From NCBI GenBank assembly GCA_900548215.1, contig URJI01000019.1, forward strand, positions 1 to 34,950: a stretch of 34,950 bases of DNA, given 5' to 3'. A model generated the notes under the pieces. It did no database searches. It saw only the letters and a program-made list of their open reading frames with translations, and had not been told where the DNA came from. This DNA comes from an uncultured Coprococcus sp. (GTDB lineage: Bacteria > Bacillota > Clostridia > Lachnospirales > Lachnospiraceae). The translations under genes and the position numbers were made by a program. Positions 32,856-34,950 of this stretch are shown here, in pieces (position 1 is the stretch's first letter; every line of letters starts with the position of its first letter).

Positions 32856-34091
32856 TTATTCCTCGAACTTCTTCACAAGTATACTTGCATTGTGTCCGCC
32901 GAATCCCAGAGAGTTGCTGAGCGCATATGTAATATCCTTATGTACACCCTCGCCCATTGTATAGTTGAGATCCATCTCACCCTCTGTCTCGCGAAGACCA
33001 ACTGTTGGATGGATGTATGAATCCTCTATAGACTTCACGCATGTGATAAACTCTACTGCACCGGCAGCTCCAAACAGATGTCCTATCATGGACTTTGTGG
33101 AATTGATGTTCACATTGTATGCAGCATCTCCCATGGCATACTTGATGGCTCTTGTCTCAAAGAGATCATTGTGATGTGTGCTTGTTCCATGTGCATTGAT
33201 GTAATCAACATCAGCAGGAGCAATACCTGCCTCCTCTATGGCAAGCTTCATGGCACGTCCTGCACCGCTTCCATCCTCCTTAGGGGATGTAATGTGATAT
33301 GCATCACATGTAGAACCATATCCAACTACCTCAGCCAGTATCTGTGCCCCCCTCGCCTTGGCATGCTCAAGTGACTCAAGTACAACGACTCCTGCACCCT
33401 CTGCTATGACAAATCCACATCTGTCCTTGTCAAATGGAATAGATGCTCTCATAGGATCCTCAGCACTTGAAAGTGCTGTCATGGAGATAAATCCTGATAC
33501 ATTCGTCTCACAGATAGGTGACTCAGCACCGCCTGCAACCATAACATCAGCCTCTCCTGCCTGTATATATCTGTAAGCCTCTCCTATGGAGTTGGTACCT
33601 GTCGCACATGCTGTGACAATATCTGTACATTTGCCCTCAAGTCCAAACTGTATAGCCACATTGCCTGCTGCCATATTGGAGATCATCATAGGCACCATCA
33701 TAACACTGACTCTGTTTGCCTTGCCCTCCAATACCTTCTTGTGCTCCTTCTCTATGGTAGCAACACCGCCAAGACCATTTCCTATACAGGTTCCGATTCT
33801 TGTTCTGTCTTCCTTCTCAAGATCCAGGCCTGCATCCTTTATAGCCTCACCTGTAGCTGCTATGGCATACTGGCAGAATGGCTCCATACGCCTTGCTGCC
33901 TTTGGATCCATATACTGCTTTGGATCAAAATTCTTCACCTCAGCGGCAAGCTTACACTTGTAATCACTCACATCAAACTTGGTGATCTCTCCGATACCAA
34001 CTGTATTCTTCTTCACGTTCTCCCAGAATTCTTCTACACTGTTACCTATAGGTGTCACTGCACCCATTCCTGTTACAACGACTCTCTTCAT
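32856..34091 (-). CDS. fabF: 3-oxoacyl-ACP synthase II
   Basis: A 411-residue condensing enzyme of normal KAS II length. The catalytic triad is C162 (VTACATGTNS), H301 (NAHGTST) and H338 (GHLFGAAG), with K333 in STKSMIGH. KAS II extends acyl-ACP with malonyl-ACP in fatty acid synthesis and adjusts chain length with temperature in some species. GAGG lies six bases before the ATG. It is not next to other fab genes here, which is unusual for Firmicutes with a fab cluster and suggests a second or stand-alone copy. Confidence 0.95.
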   Translation of the reverse strand: MKRVVVTGMGAVTPIGNSVEEFWENVKKNTVGIGEITKFDVSDYKCKLAAEVKNFDPKQYMDPKAARRMEPFCQYAIAATGEAIKDAGLDLEKEDRTRIGTCIGNGLGGVATIEKEHKKVLEGKANRVSVMMVPMMISNMAAGNVAIQFGLEGKCTDIVTACATGTNSIGEAYRYIQAGEADVMVAGGAESPICETNVSGFISMTALSSAEDPMRASIPFDKDRCGFVIAEGAGVVVLESLEHAKARGAQILAEVVGYGSTCDAYHITSPKEDGSGAGRAMKLAIEEAGIAPADVDYINAHGTSTHHNDLFETRAIKYAMGDAAYNVNINSTKSMIGHLFGAAGAVEFITCVKSIEDSYIHPTVGLRETEGEMDLNYTMGEGVHKDITYALSNSLGFGGHNASILVKKFEE

Positions 34092-34132
34092 CTCATACCT
34101 CGTAATCTTTTATTTGCAGTTTCTCAGGAGTC

Positions 34133-34154
34133 CGATCAAATATCAAATATAATA
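34133..34154 (-). promoter_or_regulatory. Tandem TTTGAT half-sites in the fabF leader
   Basis: On the minus strand TATTTGATATTTGATC (complement of about 34135-34150) holds two direct copies of TTTGAT. FabT-type MarR regulators of fatty acid synthesis in Firmicutes bind an inverted TTTGATTATCAAA; only half-sites are present here, so this is a weak candidate. Confidence 0.25.
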
Positions 34155-34205
34155 CATTAATCTCCTGTGCTCCGCATATTCAACTATACAGATACATACA
34201 CAGCA

Positions 34206-34234
34206 CAAGAGGACTGCCGGCAGCAGTCCTCTTG
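34206..34234. other. Perfect 12-base hairpin between GH3 and fabF genes
   Basis: CAAGAGGACTGC (34206-34217) and GCAGTCCTCTTG (34223-34234) around a 5-base loop. No T run follows on either strand. It probably ends or stabilises the upstream GH3 transcript on the minus strand. Confidence 0.6.
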
Positions 34235-34358
34235 ATTCTCGCGCTTTCTGCATCCCAGATATATAAATATTACCACAATGTGATATATATAACAAGAATA
34301 AATGGTATTCAATACTACATCTATTCAATAACACAGACTCTTTCACTCTGCCCGCATT

Positions 34359-34950
34359 TTACTTCAGCAGTCCATGTTTTTCCTTGAGTGCAAGTATCTT
34401 TCTCACACTGTCATCTATCCTGTCCTCAGTGATATCTCCGCTCTCAACTGCCTGAACCACAGCATCGATCGCAGTATCTATATCTGTTGGATCAAGGAGC
34501 ATATCTATTCCCGCTTTGATCGACATGACAGCAGACTCTCCCACTCCGTAGTTGTCCGCTATAGAGCTCATGGCCAGAGAATCTGTGATGGCGATTCCTT
34601 CAAAATGCATCTCATTTCTCAGCATCTCTGTTGTTATCTTGTAGGAAAGTGTAGCCGGAAGTTCATCTATATCCGGCACTATAAGATGACCAACCATCAC
34701 AAATTCTGCACCGGCATCTATTCCCGCTGTAAATGGCTGCATCTCATCTGCCATGATCTCATCCTTTGTTCTTCTCACGTAAGCACTGCTGTAATGGGAA
34801 TCTTCTGCGGTGTCTCCATGTCCCGGAAAATGCTTCAGGGTACACATAACTCCGCCGTCCTCAAATCCTTTGACTGCACTGCCCACAAGTTCTGCTGCCT
34901 GGCTGTAGTCATCGCTGTAAGCACGCTCACCTATAACTGTGTTGTCAGGA
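34359..34950 (-). CDS. GH3 beta-N-acetylhexosaminidase (NagZ-like), C-terminal part, cut by window edge
   Basis: The frame is open to the right edge, so the N-terminal part is missing. The retained part of the TIM barrel has TVIGERAYSDDY, the phosphate/His dyad block KHFPGHGDTAEDSH with the acid-base His characteristic of NagZ, and ITDSLAMSSI with the nucleophile Asp. It ends with a short helix (ILALKEKHGLLK), as single-domain GH3 enzymes do. Such enzymes remove N-acetylglucosamine from muropeptides or other glycans. No signal peptide can be judged. A GTG at 34886 is internal, not the real start. Confidence 0.9.
   Translation of the reverse strand, partial: PDNTVIGERAYSDDYSQAAELVGSAVKGFEDGGVMCTLKHFPGHGDTAEDSHYSSAYVRRTKDEIMADEMQPFTAGIDAGAEFVMVGHLIVPDIDELPATLSYKITTEMLRNEMHFEGIAITDSLAMSSIADNYGVGESAVMSIKAGIDMLLDPTDIDTAIDAVVQAVESGDITEDRIDDSVRKILALKEKHGLLK

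Noticed and set aside
34143..34346. A 67-codon minus-strand frame between the GH3 and fabF genes.
   Set aside because: It contains the perfect 12-base hairpin, has no ribosome site at its start and no recognisable protein features.

Overview
The window looks like chromosomal DNA of an anaerobic gut Firmicute of the Lachnospiraceae (Coprococcus-like). Evidence: an [FeFe]-hydrogenase maturation pair (hydG-hydF), a proton-type F1Fo ATP synthase in the order B-E-F-H-A-G-D-C, strong AGGAGG-type ribosome sites, frequent GTG/TTG starts, and gene families typical of clostridia (DUF815 ATPase, ECF sigma with a downstream overlapping anti-sigma-like gene, WYL regulator, S24-like repressor). The genus is an inference. 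No rRNA, tRNA, CRISPR array, complete transposon or prophage was seen.

Layout. 1-2960 (+): 3' end of mutS2, then an OmpR-type response regulator and its histidine kinase, closed by a terminator. 2962-4582 (-): ECF sigma factor and overlapping membrane-anchored anti-sigma-like protein. 4640-4785: a cluster of GGGGTCAGGCAC repeats. 4809-7656 (-): a probable unit of a 34-residue membrane peptide, an AIR-synthase-like protein, tRNA methyltransferase TrmL and a WYL regulator. 7897-9627 (+): a zinc-ribbon membrane protein. 9697-13156 (-): exonuclease, AI-2E-family exporter, DUF815 ATPase. 13364-16098 (+): HAD phosphatase and LtaS-like phosphoglycerol transferase, whose 3' end overlaps a convergent MATE gene. 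16055-21925 (-): membrane protein, hydG, hydF, patatin phospholipase, MATE transporter. 22114-22839 (-): PlsC-like acyltransferase. 23031-29650 (-): ATP synthase operon, with a small HAD protein upstream (to 30176). 30246-31048: a long intergenic region with a GC-rich structured core. 31049-31795 (+): LexA/CI-like repressor. 31834-34950 (-): a CobL/CbiT-like protein without a recognisable SAM site, fabF, and a truncated GH3 beta-N-acetylhexosaminidase.

How parts work together. The kinase/regulator pair and the sigma/anti-sigma pair are two separate signalling modules. HydG and HydF make and carry the H-cluster precursor of [FeFe] hydrogenase; HydE is not in the window. The eight atp genes encode a complete ATP synthase. 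PlsC, FabF, patatin and the LtaS-like enzyme all concern membrane lipids or lipid-linked polymers but are not one operon.

Most interesting part: 30700-31800. The minus strand carries what reads as a free-standing small RNA gene of about 130 nt: an extended -10 promoter, two hairpins with GGGG loops, and a strong intrinsic terminator. It diverges from a repressor gene whose S24 domain lacks both catalytic residues. Between the promoters lie two similar palindromes about 42 bp apart. This has the architecture of a cI-like switch controlling a small RNA; the function is inference. Other points: atpB has no usable start codon in frame, four atp genes use GTG/TTG starts, and the protein at 31834 appears to be a methyltransferase relative that has lost its SAM-binding loop.
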